From positions 1-64,000 of the forward strand of contig NZ_JACIIZ010000013.1 in the NCBI RefSeq assembly GCF_014205765.1: 64,000 nt of DNA, given 5' to 3'. Under the pieces are notes generated by a model. That model saw only the letters and a program-made list of their open reading frames with translations. It had not been told where the DNA came from and made no database searches. Below, one piece after another: positions 1 to 8,472 of this stretch (the first letter of the stretch is position 1; every line of letters starts with the position of its first letter). Source of the stretch: Nitrospirillum iridis. GTDB lineage: Bacteria > Pseudomonadota > Alphaproteobacteria > Azospirillales > Azospirillaceae. The position numbers and the translations under genes were made by a program.

Positions 1-1308
1 GACGTGCGGGCGCTGACGACGGCGCAGGTGTCGGCGCTGACGACCAGCCAGGTGGCGGGTCTGAGCACGGACAACCTGAACGCGCTGTCGAGCGCGCAGG
101 TGACCAAGCTGTCGAGCGCGCAGGTCCAGGCGCTGACGACGACGCAGCTGAACGCGCTGACGACGTCGGATGTGCGGGAACTGAGCGCGACGCAGGTGGC
201 GCAGCTGACGACGGCACAGGTGTCGGCGCTCAGCACCACCAACCTGAACGCGCTGAGCACGGCGCAGGAGGCGGGTCTGACGACGGCGCAGGTGTCGGCG
301 TTGACGACCGATCAGGTGTCGGCGTTGACGACGGCGCAGGTGACCACCCTGACGACCAGCCAGGTGAAGGCGCTGACCACAGACCAACTGAACGCCTTGG
401 CCACGGCCACGGTTCAGACGTTGGGCACGGCGCAGGTGTCGGCGCTGACGACGAGCCAGGTGTCCGGGATCAGCACCGACAACCTGTCGGCCCTGAACAG
501 CGCCCAGGTGTCCAGCCTGACCAGCGCCTTGGTTCAAGCGTTGACATCCAGCCAGTTGAACGCCCTGACCTCCTCCGACATCCGTGAGTTCACGGCGGCG
601 CAGATCAGTCAGCTGACGACGGCGCAGGTGTCCACGCTCAGCACCAGCACCGTCTCCGCTCTCAGCACCAGCCAAGTGTCCAGCCTGACCAGTGCCTTGG
701 TCCAGGCACTGACATCCGACCAGATCAACTCTCTGAGCACGGCGGATGTACGGGCGCTGACGACGGCGCAGGTGTCGGCACTGACGACCAGTCAGGTCTC
801 CACCCTCAGTACGGATAATCTGACCGCTCTCAGCAGCGCGCAGGTTTCCAAGCTGACGACGTCGCAAGTGCAGGCGCTGACGACGGACCAGATCTCCTCG
901 CTGGGCACCACGCAAGTATCTGGCCTGTCGACCAGTCAGGTGAAGGCGCTCAGCACCAGCCAGCTGGGGGCGTTGACCACGACGGACGTCCAGTCGCTCA
1001 GCACCGTGCAGGTGGCCGCACTGACGACCAGCCAGTTGGCTGGCCTGACGACGAGCAACCTGTCGGCCCTGAGTAGCAGGCAGGTCGCGGTTCTGAGCAG
1101 CAGCCAGGTGCAGTCACTGACGACGGATCAGATCAGCTCGCTGACGACGGACGATGTTCGGGAGTTCACCACCAGCCAGGTGGCGGCGCTGAATACGTCC
1201 CAGATCTCCGGGTTCACGACCGATCAGCTGTCGAACCTGACGACGGCACAGGCCAGCGTGTTCACCTCCGCCCAGGTCCACGCGTTCTCGACCGATCAGG
1301 TCAACGCC
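1..1308 (+). repeat. 24-bp tandem coding repeat with higher-order periods
   Basis: The DNA is a head-to-tail array of 24-bp units, typically ctgacgacggcgcaggtg plus two variable codons. Units in the first 450 bases are nearly identical at DNA level, while those after about 480 use more varied codons. A 168-bp (7-unit) pattern is interrupted twice by 10-unit blocks, giving a 576-bp (24-unit) super-period. The homogeneous 5' end suggests recent unequal exchange or gene conversion there. Confidence 0.85.
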
Positions 1309-1332
1309 TGGCTGGTCGGCCTGTCGGGGTAA
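1..1332 (+). CDS. Octapeptide-repeat Ser/Thr-rich protein, 5' truncated
   Basis: The reading frame is open from base 1, so the N-terminus lies outside the window; 443 residues are visible. They consist of about 55 consecutive octads of the form [QDN]-[VLI]-x-x-[LF]-[TS]-[TS]-x with no insertions or deletions. Octads beginning DVR or DIR (octads 1, 8, 25, 32, 49) and NL (4, 11, 21, 35, 45) mark a longer unit of 7 octads, and octad n resembles octad n+24 throughout. There are no cysteines or aromatic residues until the last few octads, and no visible RTX or anchoring motif at the C-terminus, which ends NAWLVGLSG. The fold is not known to me: each octad could be a capped mini-helix or one strand of a solenoid. 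The high Ser/Thr content and downstream glycosyltransferases suggest a glycosylated surface or secreted protein; that is inference. Confidence 0.85.
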   Translation, partial: DVRALTTAQVSALTTSQVAGLSTDNLNALSSAQVTKLSSAQVQALTTTQLNALTTSDVRELSATQVAQLTTAQVSALSTTNLNALSTAQEAGLTTAQVSALTTDQVSALTTAQVTTLTTSQVKALTTDQLNALATATVQTLGTAQVSALTTSQVSGISTDNLSALNSAQVSSLTSALVQALTSSQLNALTSSDIREFTAAQISQLTTAQVSTLSTSTVSALSTSQVSSLTSALVQALTSDQINSLSTADVRALTTAQVSALTTSQVSTLSTDNLTALSSAQVSKLTTSQVQALTTDQISSLGTTQVSGLSTSQVKALSTSQLGALTTTDVQSLSTVQVAALTTSQLAGLTTSNLSALSSRQVAVLSSSQVQSLTTDQISSLTTDDVREFTTSQVAALNTSQISGFTTDQLSNLTTAQASVFTSAQVHAFSTDQVNAWLVGLSG

Positions 1333-1346
1333 TAGGGACTGACGAT

Positions 1347-1380
1347 ACGGTACCGGGAGCCAGAGGCTTCCCGGTACCGT
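1347..1380 (+). terminator. Hairpin after the octad-repeat gene
   Basis: A perfect 12-bp inverted repeat (ACGGTACCGGGA with its complement) encloses a 10-base loop 14 bases after the stop codon. No T-run follows, so it may be a weak terminator or an mRNA 3'-end stabiliser. Confidence 0.55.
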
Positions 1381-1520
1381 CATGGACCAAGTATCGGGGA
1401 TTGAGGGACGCTGGACGCAGTGTTCCTTGATTGCCGGTACTTTTCTGGTCCTTATTCACAGGTTGGTGGTGCGCGTCATCCTCGTTCGGACGGCGTTCCA
1501 GCCAGCGCGGGGTTGGGAGT

Positions 1521-2069
1521 ATGGGTAACGATCCGGTTTCGACGCGGCCGATAGGAGGGGGGGCAAGTACGCCCACCTACTCCAAGGCCACGCCCGCGAC
1601 CCGGACGGACTCCGATTTCCAAAGAGCTCTGAGCAAGACGGGTGTTGGCGCGGCGGTCGACCCGGCGAGGGGCGGCCAAGCCAGCAGTCCGGTGACGGAT
1701 ACCGTCCGGATCACGCAGCAGACCATGCTTTCCGGTCTCGCCGCGTATAGTATGGCGGCACAGGCATCCCCCGCGGTGCCGGGGTATCAGCGGCCGGCGG
1801 TCAGGGTTGGAGACAACGTGACGACGAAGAACGACAAGTCTGAGAAAGGGGCCTTTCGGCTGTCGCCGTCAAGGGAGCTGCAAGGGCGCACCGCGTATGC
1901 CAAAGCCCTGCAGACCCAAACGGCCGTTTCCCAGACCGCGAATACCCAGTCCGGCGACACCCCTGCGACGCCGGTGACCAGCACCGCGCCGGCGGTGGCG
2001 GCCGAGGCGTCGTCGCCCGCTGAACAGGAAAAAGTTGCGGATCGCTCCTCCATAAACATCGTGTTATGA
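1521..2069 (+). CDS. Hypothetical protein, Ala/Thr/Ser-rich, 182 aa
   Basis: I do not recognise a family. The frame could extend to 1431, but the ATG at 1521 follows a G-rich ribosome-binding stretch (ggggttgggag) and gives a protein starting MGNDPVSTR. The product has no signal peptide or membrane segment. It is rich in Ala, Thr, Ser and Gln, with a basic middle section around residues 100-130 and an acidic/Ala tail ending SSINIVL, so it is probably partly disordered. It lies between the octad-repeat protein and the GT41 enzyme in the same orientation and could be a partner, chaperone or glycosylation target. Coding status is supported mainly by position and codon use. Confidence 0.6.
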   Translation: MGNDPVSTRPIGGGASTPTYSKATPATRTDSDFQRALSKTGVGAAVDPARGGQASSPVTDTVRITQQTMLSGLAAYSMAAQASPAVPGYQRPAVRVGDNVTTKNDKSEKGAFRLSPSRELQGRTAYAKALQTQTAVSQTANTQSGDTPATPVTSTAPAVAAEASSPAEQEKVADRSSINIVL

Positions 2070-2141
2070 TTCCTTGCGATATTGGCTTTATCTTCAGGAA
2101 TTAAGAATACCTGACGATATTTTACTTCTGGATCATCAACC

Positions 2142-4019
2142 GTGCCCTCTGCCGCTTCCGCTACAAATCAGGCACCGCTCCCGACCGCCGACATCGTCAA
2201 ATATCTTGCGGCCAGAGACTGGAAAATTCCTGCGGGGGTGGAGGAAAAGGCTTTCCGATACCTGATTGGCCAGATGGATTTCGGCGGCCTGCTTGGATTG
2301 GTCGATGCCGCCCGCGCGCCGGCGCCCTGGATGACACCCGCGTCCCTCTATCGCCTATGGCTTGATGAGACGCCGAGCGATGTCCCCCTGCGCCATGCGG
2401 CCTACTTCAATCTCGGCGTCGAACTGGCCAATCTCGGCGATGTGGCGGAGGCGGAGGCCGCCTACAACACGGCGTTGACGCTGAAGTCGGATTTCCTGAT
2501 CGCCGCCATCAACCTGGGCCTGATGGCGGAACATCAGGGTCGCAATGACGACGCCCTCGAGACGTGGCGCCGGGTCGTGCAGCCCGATGACATGCGCACC
2601 ACCCTGCTGAACCAGCGTGGCCGCCTGTTGGAGCGGCTGGGCCGCTTCGACGAGGCGGAGCGGGAACTGTTCCGCAGCCTGTTGACCGTGCCCAACCAGT
2701 CCGACGCCCTGAGCCACTGGCTGCACCTGCGCCTGAAGATGTGCGCCTGGCCCGTGTTCGAGCCCATCCCCGGCCTGACCAAGGACGAGGTGGTGGCCAG
2801 CGCCGGCGGCCTTTCGCTCATGTCCCTGTTCGATGAGAATGGCGTGGTGAACCGCTGGGTCGAGCGCTGGTCCGGCCGTTTCGGCGCGCCCCAGCACCTG
2901 GCGCCGGCGGAGGGCTATGACCGTCAGAAGGTGCGCATAGGCTATCTTTCGTCGGACTACAACCTGCACCCCGTCAGCATGCTGATGGTGGAACTGATCG
3001 AGAAGCATGACCGCGCGCGGTTCGAGGTCTACGGCTACGACATGGGCCTGGACGACAACAGCTATCTGCGTCATCGCATCCTGGGGGCCTTCGACCAACG
3101 GTTCCGCATCGCCGAATTGAACGACGACCAGGCGGCCGAGCTGATGCGGCAGCACGAACTGGATATCCTGGTAGACCTGAACGGCCTGACCGATGGGTCG
3201 CGCCCGGGCATCATTCGACGCAAGCCGGCGCCGGTTCAGATCACCTATCTGGGCTTTGTCGGCTCCCTGCCCATTCCGGAACTGGACTACGCCATCGTCG
3301 ATGATTTCGTCGTGCCCCCCGAACTGGCCGGCGATTTCCATCCCAAACCGCTGTACATGCCGGTCTGCTATCAGTCGAACGACAGCAAGGCGCCGGTTGA
3401 CCCGTCGCCATCGCGGGAAAGCGTCGGCCTGCCCGGGGACAAGTTCGTCTACACCTGCTTCTCCAACACCTACAAGATCACCGAAGAGATCTTCGAGGCA
3501 TGGATGCGCATCCTGGGGGAGACGGAGAATTCGGTGCTGTGGCTGCTGGCGCGCACGCCCTGGGCCCGGCAGAACATGCTGGCCAGGGCGGCGGCGCGGG
3601 GCATCACGCCTGACCGGCTGATTTTCGCCGGTCCCGCCAGTCCGGCGCAATACCTGGCCCGCCTGCCGTTGGCCGACCTGTTCCTGGACACCTACCCCTA
3701 CAATTCCGGCACCACGGCCAGCGACGCCCTGCGCATGGGGCTGCCGCTGGTCACCCTGTCCGGCAAGACCTTCGCGTCGCGCATGGCGGGCAGCCTGCTG
3801 CGCACCGTGGGTCTGGCTGGGGGCATCACCGAAAGCATCGACGACTATGTCGCCCTGGCGGTGAAGCTGGGCCGTGACGCGGAAGCGTACAAGGCCTTCC
3901 GTGACACGTTGGCGGCGGGCGAAGCGTGGCGTCGGACCCTGGGCGACACGGACCGCTTCGTCCACGACCTGGAGGAACGGCTGCTGTCCATCCGGGTCAG
4001 GCCCGCCCAGGCGGGTTGA
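2142..4019 (+). CDS. TPR O-GlcNAc transferase-like glycosyltransferase (GT41/SPINDLY type)
   Basis: Predicted cytoplasmic protein glycosyltransferase of 625 residues that would transfer a sugar from a nucleotide donor to Ser/Thr of proteins. TPR-like helices occupy about residues 85-190 (YFNLGVELANLGDVAEAEAA and following). The catalytic half starts near residue 265 with GYLSSDYNLHPVSMLM, whose HP matches the conserved active-site His region of OGT. It continues through DILVDLNGLTDGSRPG, the APVQITYLGF block and DLFLDTYPYNSGTTASDAL. Human OGT has His-Thr-Thr at the last motif; here it is Gly-Thr-Thr, a variant that occurs in bacterial members. The start is a GTG with a poor RBS; an ATG at 2277 is an alternative. 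It sits two genes after the Ser/Thr octad protein, a plausible acceptor. Confidence 0.88.
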   Translation: MPSAASATNQAPLPTADIVKYLAARDWKIPAGVEEKAFRYLIGQMDFGGLLGLVDAARAPAPWMTPASLYRLWLDETPSDVPLRHAAYFNLGVELANLGDVAEAEAAYNTALTLKSDFLIAAINLGLMAEHQGRNDDALETWRRVVQPDDMRTTLLNQRGRLLERLGRFDEAERELFRSLLTVPNQSDALSHWLHLRLKMCAWPVFEPIPGLTKDEVVASAGGLSLMSLFDENGVVNRWVERWSGRFGAPQHLAPAEGYDRQKVRIGYLSSDYNLHPVSMLMVELIEKHDRARFEVYGYDMGLDDNSYLRHRILGAFDQRFRIAELNDDQAAELMRQHELDILVDLNGLTDGSRPGIIRRKPAPVQITYLGFVGSLPIPELDYAIVDDFVVPPELAGDFHPKPLYMPVCYQSNDSKAPVDPSPSRESVGLPGDKFVYTCFSNTYKITEEIFEAWMRILGETENSVLWLLARTPWARQNMLARAAARGITPDRLIFAGPASPAQYLARLPLADLFLDTYPYNSGTTASDALRMGLPLVTLSGKTFASRMAGSLLRTVGLAGGITESIDDYVALAVKLGRDAEAYKAFRDTLAAGEAWRRTLGDTDRFVHDLEERLLSIRVRPAQAG

Positions 4020-4107
4020 GGGCTGGCATGGCCTCGCGTGTCGTGGGGCGCATGAACAGGTGGGTGTCCGGCGGTGCCGGTCCTTGCCGCCAATATCGGT
4101 GGGGCGC

Positions 4108-4704
4108 ATGGGAAAACTGCATCATTTCGACCTGAGAAGTTTGTTGGACAGCCACCACTGCCGGGTCTACATCGAGACCGGCACCGGGGCTGGTGACAAC
4201 CTGCTGCACGCCGCGTCACTGGGGTTCGAACGGCTGTTCTCATCCGAAGTCTCACCGGAGATCGCCGACCGTGCGCGTCAGCGCCTGGCGGATGTGCCCC
4301 AGGCCCAGATCCTGACCGCGACCAGCGAGGACGTGCTGAAGACAGTCCTGCCGCTGATCCCGGCGGAGGTGCCGGTGCTCTACTGGCTGGATGCGCATTT
4401 TTCCGGGGGTGAGCCTCAACCGGGGGGCAATGCTGACCCGGCCGACCTCAACATGCGCATCCCGCTGGCGCGTGAAATGCGGCTGATCCGCGACCTGCGT
4501 TCCCGCAGCCGCGACGTCATCCTGGTGGACGATTTGCGGATTTACGAGGATGGGCCCTTCGCTGGCGGTCCCATGCCCGACCATGCCCAAACCCTGGCGT
4601 TCTATGATCGCAACGTCGATTTCGCCTTCCGTCTGTTCCGGCATACGCACACCATCGCCCGTGACTACGGCGACGAAGGCTATCTGGTCCTCAAGCCCCG
4701 GTGA
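4108..4704 (+). CDS. Class I SAM-dependent methyltransferase-like protein
   Basis: A 198-residue protein with a glycine-rich motif YIETGTGAGDNL at about residues 21-32, followed by an acidic strand end (FSSEVSPE) that usually binds the ribose of S-adenosylmethionine. A later LYWLDAHFSGG and a VILVDDLRIYEDG segment look like the catalytic-side strands. I chose the ATG at 4108 because the ORF upstream overlaps the GT41 gene in another frame and GTGGGGCGC precedes this ATG. It lies between two glycosyltransferase genes, so the substrate is probably a sugar or protein of the same pathway. The exact substrate cannot be read from the sequence. Confidence 0.7.
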   Translation: MGKLHHFDLRSLLDSHHCRVYIETGTGAGDNLLHAASLGFERLFSSEVSPEIADRARQRLADVPQAQILTATSEDVLKTVLPLIPAEVPVLYWLDAHFSGGEPQPGGNADPADLNMRIPLAREMRLIRDLRSRSRDVILVDDLRIYEDGPFAGGPMPDHAQTLAFYDRNVDFAFRLFRHTHTIARDYGDEGYLVLKPR

Positions 4705-4813
4705 TCCGCATCGGGTGGGCCGGGCCCTATCGACGCACGGGGCCGGTAAGGCCCCCCAACCTGTCTTTTAACCTCCACGCGTCCCAGGGACGCCCCGCAG
4801 GCGGAGTAGTGTG

Positions 4814-6934
4814 ATGGCGGATGAAACGACCAAGCAGATGCTGCGCCGCGCCTCGGACGGGCGCTTCGCGCGCCGCTGGATCGTGGGGGAGGGGATAGAC
4901 ATCGGTTGTGGCCCGGACCCCCTGGGCAAGCTCAAGGACTACTTCCCCCTGATGACATCCACCAGGCCTTGGGACCTGCCGGATGGCGACGCCATGCTGA
5001 TGGAGGGGGTGGCGGACAACAGTTACGACTTCGTCCATTCAAGCCATTGCCTGGAGCATCTGGTCGATCCCGTGCGGGCGCTGGCCAATTGGATCCGTAT
5101 CTGCAAGCCGGGTGGGCACCTGATCATCACCATCCCGGATGAGGATCTCTATGAACAGGGCGTGTGGCCGTCCCTGTTCAACCAGGACCACAAATGGACG
5201 TTCACCATCCTGAAGCCGCAGAGCTGGTCGCCCAAGTCGATCAGCGTCGTGCAACTGGTGGATTTGTTCAAGGATGAGGTCGAGATCCTGAAGCTGGAAA
5301 AACTGGATTCCGGTTTTCAGTATGATCAGCCGCTGCGCGACCAGACCCTGAAGGGCACGTCGGAATCCGCCATCGAGTTCGTGTTGCGCAAGCGCGACAA
5401 GGGCTGGGGCCTGGCCGCCGCCACGGACAATGGCGCCGCCCGCTTCGCCCAGGTGGCCCGCCGCCATGACATCGACGCCAAGTTCGCCGAGGCCATCGGG
5501 CTGCACCAGCAGGGCCGGATGGCGGAGGCCTATGCCGCCTACAAGACCATCCTGGTGGCCGAGCCGGAAAACCTGGCGGTCATGAACAATTTGGCCCTGA
5601 TCGCCCCGTTCGATGAGGCCGAGCCTTTGCTGCGCCGGGCGTTGGAGGTCAACCCCAATTATGTCGACGCGCTGATAAACCTGGGCAACCAGCTGGTCGC
5701 CAACCAACGGGCGGAGGAAGGGGGGCAGGTGTTGCGCCGTGCCCTGGCGGCCGCGCCCACCGACCCCCGGGTGATCAGCGCCCTGCTGCAGGCCTATGAC
5801 GCGCTAGAGGCGTATGAGGACGCCGTGGCGCTGCTGCTGGAAAATGGCGCGATGCTCAACAACCTGGACGATGTCTACTGTCGCATCGGCAAATACTATG
5901 AGCATCTGGGCCGCACCGACGACGCCTTGCGCCACCTGGAAAAGGCGCTTGCGATCAACCCGTCCCACGTCGAGGCGCACATCTATTCCGGTCGCCAGCA
6001 TCTGAGGAAGGGCGATTTCAAGCGCGGGGCCGAGGGTATCGCCTGGATTTGGCACGGCCGCATCCCGGACAGCCAGATCGGCTTGTTCGTGGACGAGGCG
6101 GGCCAGGGTGTGCCGCAAACCGGGCGGACCATCGTCCTGTCGGCCGACAGCGGCCTGGGTGACACGGTGCAGTTCGTGCGCTACGCCCGGCCGCTGAAGG
6201 CGCTGGGCGCCCGTGTCATCGTCGAATGCCAGCCGGAACTGCGGCGTCTCATCGCCGGCATGCCGGAGGTGGACGAGGCGGTCGCCGTCGGTGAGCTGGC
6301 CAGCGGCTTCGATGTGCGCTTGCCCCTGCACAACCTGATGGGCGCCTTCCGCACCACGCTGGAGACCATCCCGGCCGAGGTGCCCTACCTTGCCGCCCCG
6401 GCGGACGAGGCGGCGGAGTATGCCCGGCGCCTGGCGTCCCATGGCGGCCTGCGGGTGGGCCTGTGCTGGGCCGGCAATCCCACCCATCCCCGAAATGGTA
6501 GCCGCTCCGTGGCGCCGGACCAGCTGGCGCCGCTGTTGGCTCAGGCCGGGGCGACCTTCTTTTCCCTGCAGAAGGGGGGGGATGGGGCGGCCCTGGGCCT
6601 GGTGGACTGGACGGCCGAGTTCGCGGACATGGGCACCACGGCGGCCCTGGTGCAGGGCTTGGATCTGGTGATCAGCGTCGATTCCGCCGTGGCGCATCTC
6701 GCCGGCGCGCTGGGCCGGCCGGTATGGCTGCTCAACCGTTTCGACAGCTGCTGGCGCTGGCTGGAGGCGGGAAGGACGACCAGCCCCTGGTACCCGACCC
6801 TGACGCAGTTCCGCCAGCCGACGGCGGGCGATTGGGCGCCGGTGGTGGCGGCCGCCTCGGCCGAGCTGGCGCGGATGGTGCAGGGGCAGGGGGGCGGGAA
6901 GCCGGCCCCCGGCCGGCGTTCGGCCAAGCGCTGA
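4814..6934 (+). CDS. Methyltransferase-TPR-glycosyltransferase fusion
   Basis: A 706-residue three-part protein. Residues about 25-195 form a Methyltransf_11-type SAM domain: IDIGCGPDPLGKL is motif I, and the SSHCLEHLVDPVRAL and KPGGHLIITIPDE segments follow. Residues about 215-400 are TPR units (YAAYKTILVAEPENLAVMNN, ALRHLEKALAINPSHVEAH). The C-terminal part resembles GT9-like domains found in TPR glycosyltransferases: SADSGLGDTVQFVRYARPLK, VGLCWAGNPTHPRNGSRS, DLVISVDSAVAHLAGALG and SPWYPTLTQFRQ. The GTG three bases upstream (4811) is an alternative start. The fusion implies that methylation and glycosyl transfer act on the same acceptor or glycan. It belongs to the plus-strand run that begins with the GT41 gene. 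Confidence 0.85.
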   Translation: MADETTKQMLRRASDGRFARRWIVGEGIDIGCGPDPLGKLKDYFPLMTSTRPWDLPDGDAMLMEGVADNSYDFVHSSHCLEHLVDPVRALANWIRICKPGGHLIITIPDEDLYEQGVWPSLFNQDHKWTFTILKPQSWSPKSISVVQLVDLFKDEVEILKLEKLDSGFQYDQPLRDQTLKGTSESAIEFVLRKRDKGWGLAAATDNGAARFAQVARRHDIDAKFAEAIGLHQQGRMAEAYAAYKTILVAEPENLAVMNNLALIAPFDEAEPLLRRALEVNPNYVDALINLGNQLVANQRAEEGGQVLRRALAAAPTDPRVISALLQAYDALEAYEDAVALLLENGAMLNNLDDVYCRIGKYYEHLGRTDDALRHLEKALAINPSHVEAHIYSGRQHLRKGDFKRGAEGIAWIWHGRIPDSQIGLFVDEAGQGVPQTGRTIVLSADSGLGDTVQFVRYARPLKALGARVIVECQPELRRLIAGMPEVDEAVAVGELASGFDVRLPLHNLMGAFRTTLETIPAEVPYLAAPADEAAEYARRLASHGGLRVGLCWAGNPTHPRNGSRSVAPDQLAPLLAQAGATFFSLQKGGDGAALGLVDWTAEFADMGTTAALVQGLDLVISVDSAVAHLAGALGRPVWLLNRFDSCWRWLEAGRTTSPWYPTLTQFRQPTAGDWAPVVAAASAELARMVQGQGGGKPAPGRRSAKR

Positions 6935-6953
6935 CGAAGGATCGCAGGCCGCC

Positions 6954-7748
6954 ATGTCCCGTCAGCCCGCCGTCACCGTCATCATTCCCACGCACAAGCG
7001 CGCCCATTTGCTGCGTCGCGCCCTGGTGTCCGTCAAACAGCAGCAGGCGGCGGTGGAGGTCATCGTCGTCTCCGACGCCACGGATGGCGATACGGACCGC
7101 GCCTGTGCCGAGTTGCTGTCCGCCGATGACATCTACATTCGCCGCAACGGCCCGCCCGGCCCGTCGGCCAGCCGCAATCTGGGCCTGGGCCTGGCCCGCG
7201 GGCGCTATGTCCTGTTCCTGGATGATGACGACGCCTGGCATGCCGGTTTCATCCCGGGCCTGCTGGCCCAGCCGGCGGTGCAGCAGGGCCTGCCGGTCTA
7301 TGCCAATGCCTCCGTGGTGACGGAGCGTCGGGGCCCGGAAGGGCCGCAGATCTTGGAAGAAGGCATGCTGGATCTGGCGGGCGTGCTGACGGACGACATC
7401 TTCGTCAAGAACCAGGTGCACATGTCGTGCTGCGCCTTCCCGCGCACGCTGCTGACTGGCCTGGTGTTCGATGAGTTCATGCGCGCCTATGAGGATTGGG
7501 ATTTCATGTTGGCCGTCATTGGCCGGCAACGGCCTGTGCATGTGCCGGTCCTGGGCTCCCGTATCTTCGAGGTGAAGGACGCGACGACGGACCGCCGGGG
7601 CGACAGCCGCCAGGCCAACGACTATAACGTCGTGCTTGATTATCTATATGTTTACCGCCGCCAACCGGCGCCCACGCCGGACACCGCGGCGAAGCGGGTG
7701 GCGCTGATGAGCCGTCTGGGCGTTCCGGCCACCCAGGGCATGGTGTGA
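6954..7748 (+). CDS. Family 2 glycosyltransferase
   Basis: A 264-residue GT-A fold enzyme. The N-terminus has the usual nucleotide-sugar strand (VTVIIPTHKRAHLLRRALVS), then PSASRNLGLGLARGRYVLFL followed by a DDDD cluster whose first two Asp residues fit the metal-binding DxD. A second acidic motif EDWDFML near residue 183 fits the catalytic-base region (the ED of GT2 enzymes). There is no membrane segment, so it acts in the cytoplasm or at the inner membrane face. The start follows the stop of the fusion gene by 19 bases, and the next gene follows by 4 bases, suggesting one transcript. Confidence 0.88.
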   Translation: MSRQPAVTVIIPTHKRAHLLRRALVSVKQQQAAVEVIVVSDATDGDTDRACAELLSADDIYIRRNGPPGPSASRNLGLGLARGRYVLFLDDDDAWHAGFIPGLLAQPAVQQGLPVYANASVVTERRGPEGPQILEEGMLDLAGVLTDDIFVKNQVHMSCCAFPRTLLTGLVFDEFMRAYEDWDFMLAVIGRQRPVHVPVLGSRIFEVKDATTDRRGDSRQANDYNVVLDYLYVYRRQPAPTPDTAAKRVALMSRLGVPATQGMV

Positions 7749-7752
7749 GCCG

Positions 7753-8463
7753 ATGACGCCGCAGACACCCGAGTTCGACGCCGTGGCCGGCCGCATCGTC
7801 TTCTGCCTGTGGACCGGGCCGGAGATCATGTCGGATGCCCGTATGCGGGCGCTGTGGACCATATTCCGCAATACCGGCTGCGCCGTCGCCTTCATCACCC
7901 GGGACACCGTGGCCGACTGGGTGAAGCCGGGCTTTCCCCTGCATCCCGCCTGGCCGTATCTCAGTTCCACCCACAAGGCGGACTATCTGCGCTGCTATCT
8001 GATGCACCATTACGGCGGCGGCTATACCGACATCAAAAGCACGTCGAAAAAGTGGGGGCCCTTCTTCGACCAAATCGCCGGTTCCGACAAGCTGGCCCTG
8101 GGCTATCAGGAACTGGCCCACGGCATCCCGCACATCACCGGTGATTTCGGTGACCTGTTGCGCCGCTCCCATCACGAGCTGATCGGCCTGTGCGCCTTCA
8201 TCTTCAAGCGGGGCACCCCCCTGACCGCGGCCTGGCTGGCGCGGACCGAGGCGCTGTTGGATGCCAAGCTGCCGGAATTGCAGCATCACCCGGCCATCCA
8301 TCCCCTGGACCAGACCGGCATCCTGCTGCCCGACGGCACGCCTTCGCCCTATCCCCTGCGCTGGGCCGAACTGTTGGGGGAAATCTTCCACCCCTTGACC
8401 TATGAGCACCGCCACCAGCTGCTGCTGTTGCCCATCGAGCCCAGCTTCGCGTCGTATCGCTGA
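7753..8463 (+). CDS. GT32-like sugar transferase
   Basis: A 236-residue protein of the DXD sugar-transferase class (OCH1/capsular-synthesis-like). The pattern is IVFCLWTG near the N-terminus, then STHKADYLRCYLMHHYGGGY directly followed by TDIK, where GGxYxD is the usual GT32 metal site; here only the final Asp of the DxD is clear, as TD replaces DxD. Residues 125-150 and the HPAIHPLDQTGILLP segment complete the domain. It starts four bases after the GT2 gene and is probably cotranscribed with it. The donor and acceptor are unknown. Confidence 0.75.
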   Translation: MTPQTPEFDAVAGRIVFCLWTGPEIMSDARMRALWTIFRNTGCAVAFITRDTVADWVKPGFPLHPAWPYLSSTHKADYLRCYLMHHYGGGYTDIKSTSKKWGPFFDQIAGSDKLALGYQELAHGIPHITGDFGDLLRRSHHELIGLCAFIFKRGTPLTAAWLARTEALLDAKLPELQHHPAIHPLDQTGILLPDGTPSPYPLRWAELLGEIFHPLTYEHRHQLLLLPIEPSFASYR

Positions 8464-8472
8464 AGGGCGCGA

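Noticed and set aside
1-1332. Ice-nucleation protein or CRISPR array
   Set aside because: The nested repeats recall ice-nucleation proteins, but their AGYGSTxT octad is absent. The 24-bp units are contiguous and in frame, with no unique spacers, so it is not CRISPR.
2355-4109. 584-codon minus-strand frame opposite the GT41 gene
   Set aside because: It is a GC-driven antisense frame with Arg/Gln/Gly-rich composition and no family resemblance. The plus-strand protein has clear motifs.
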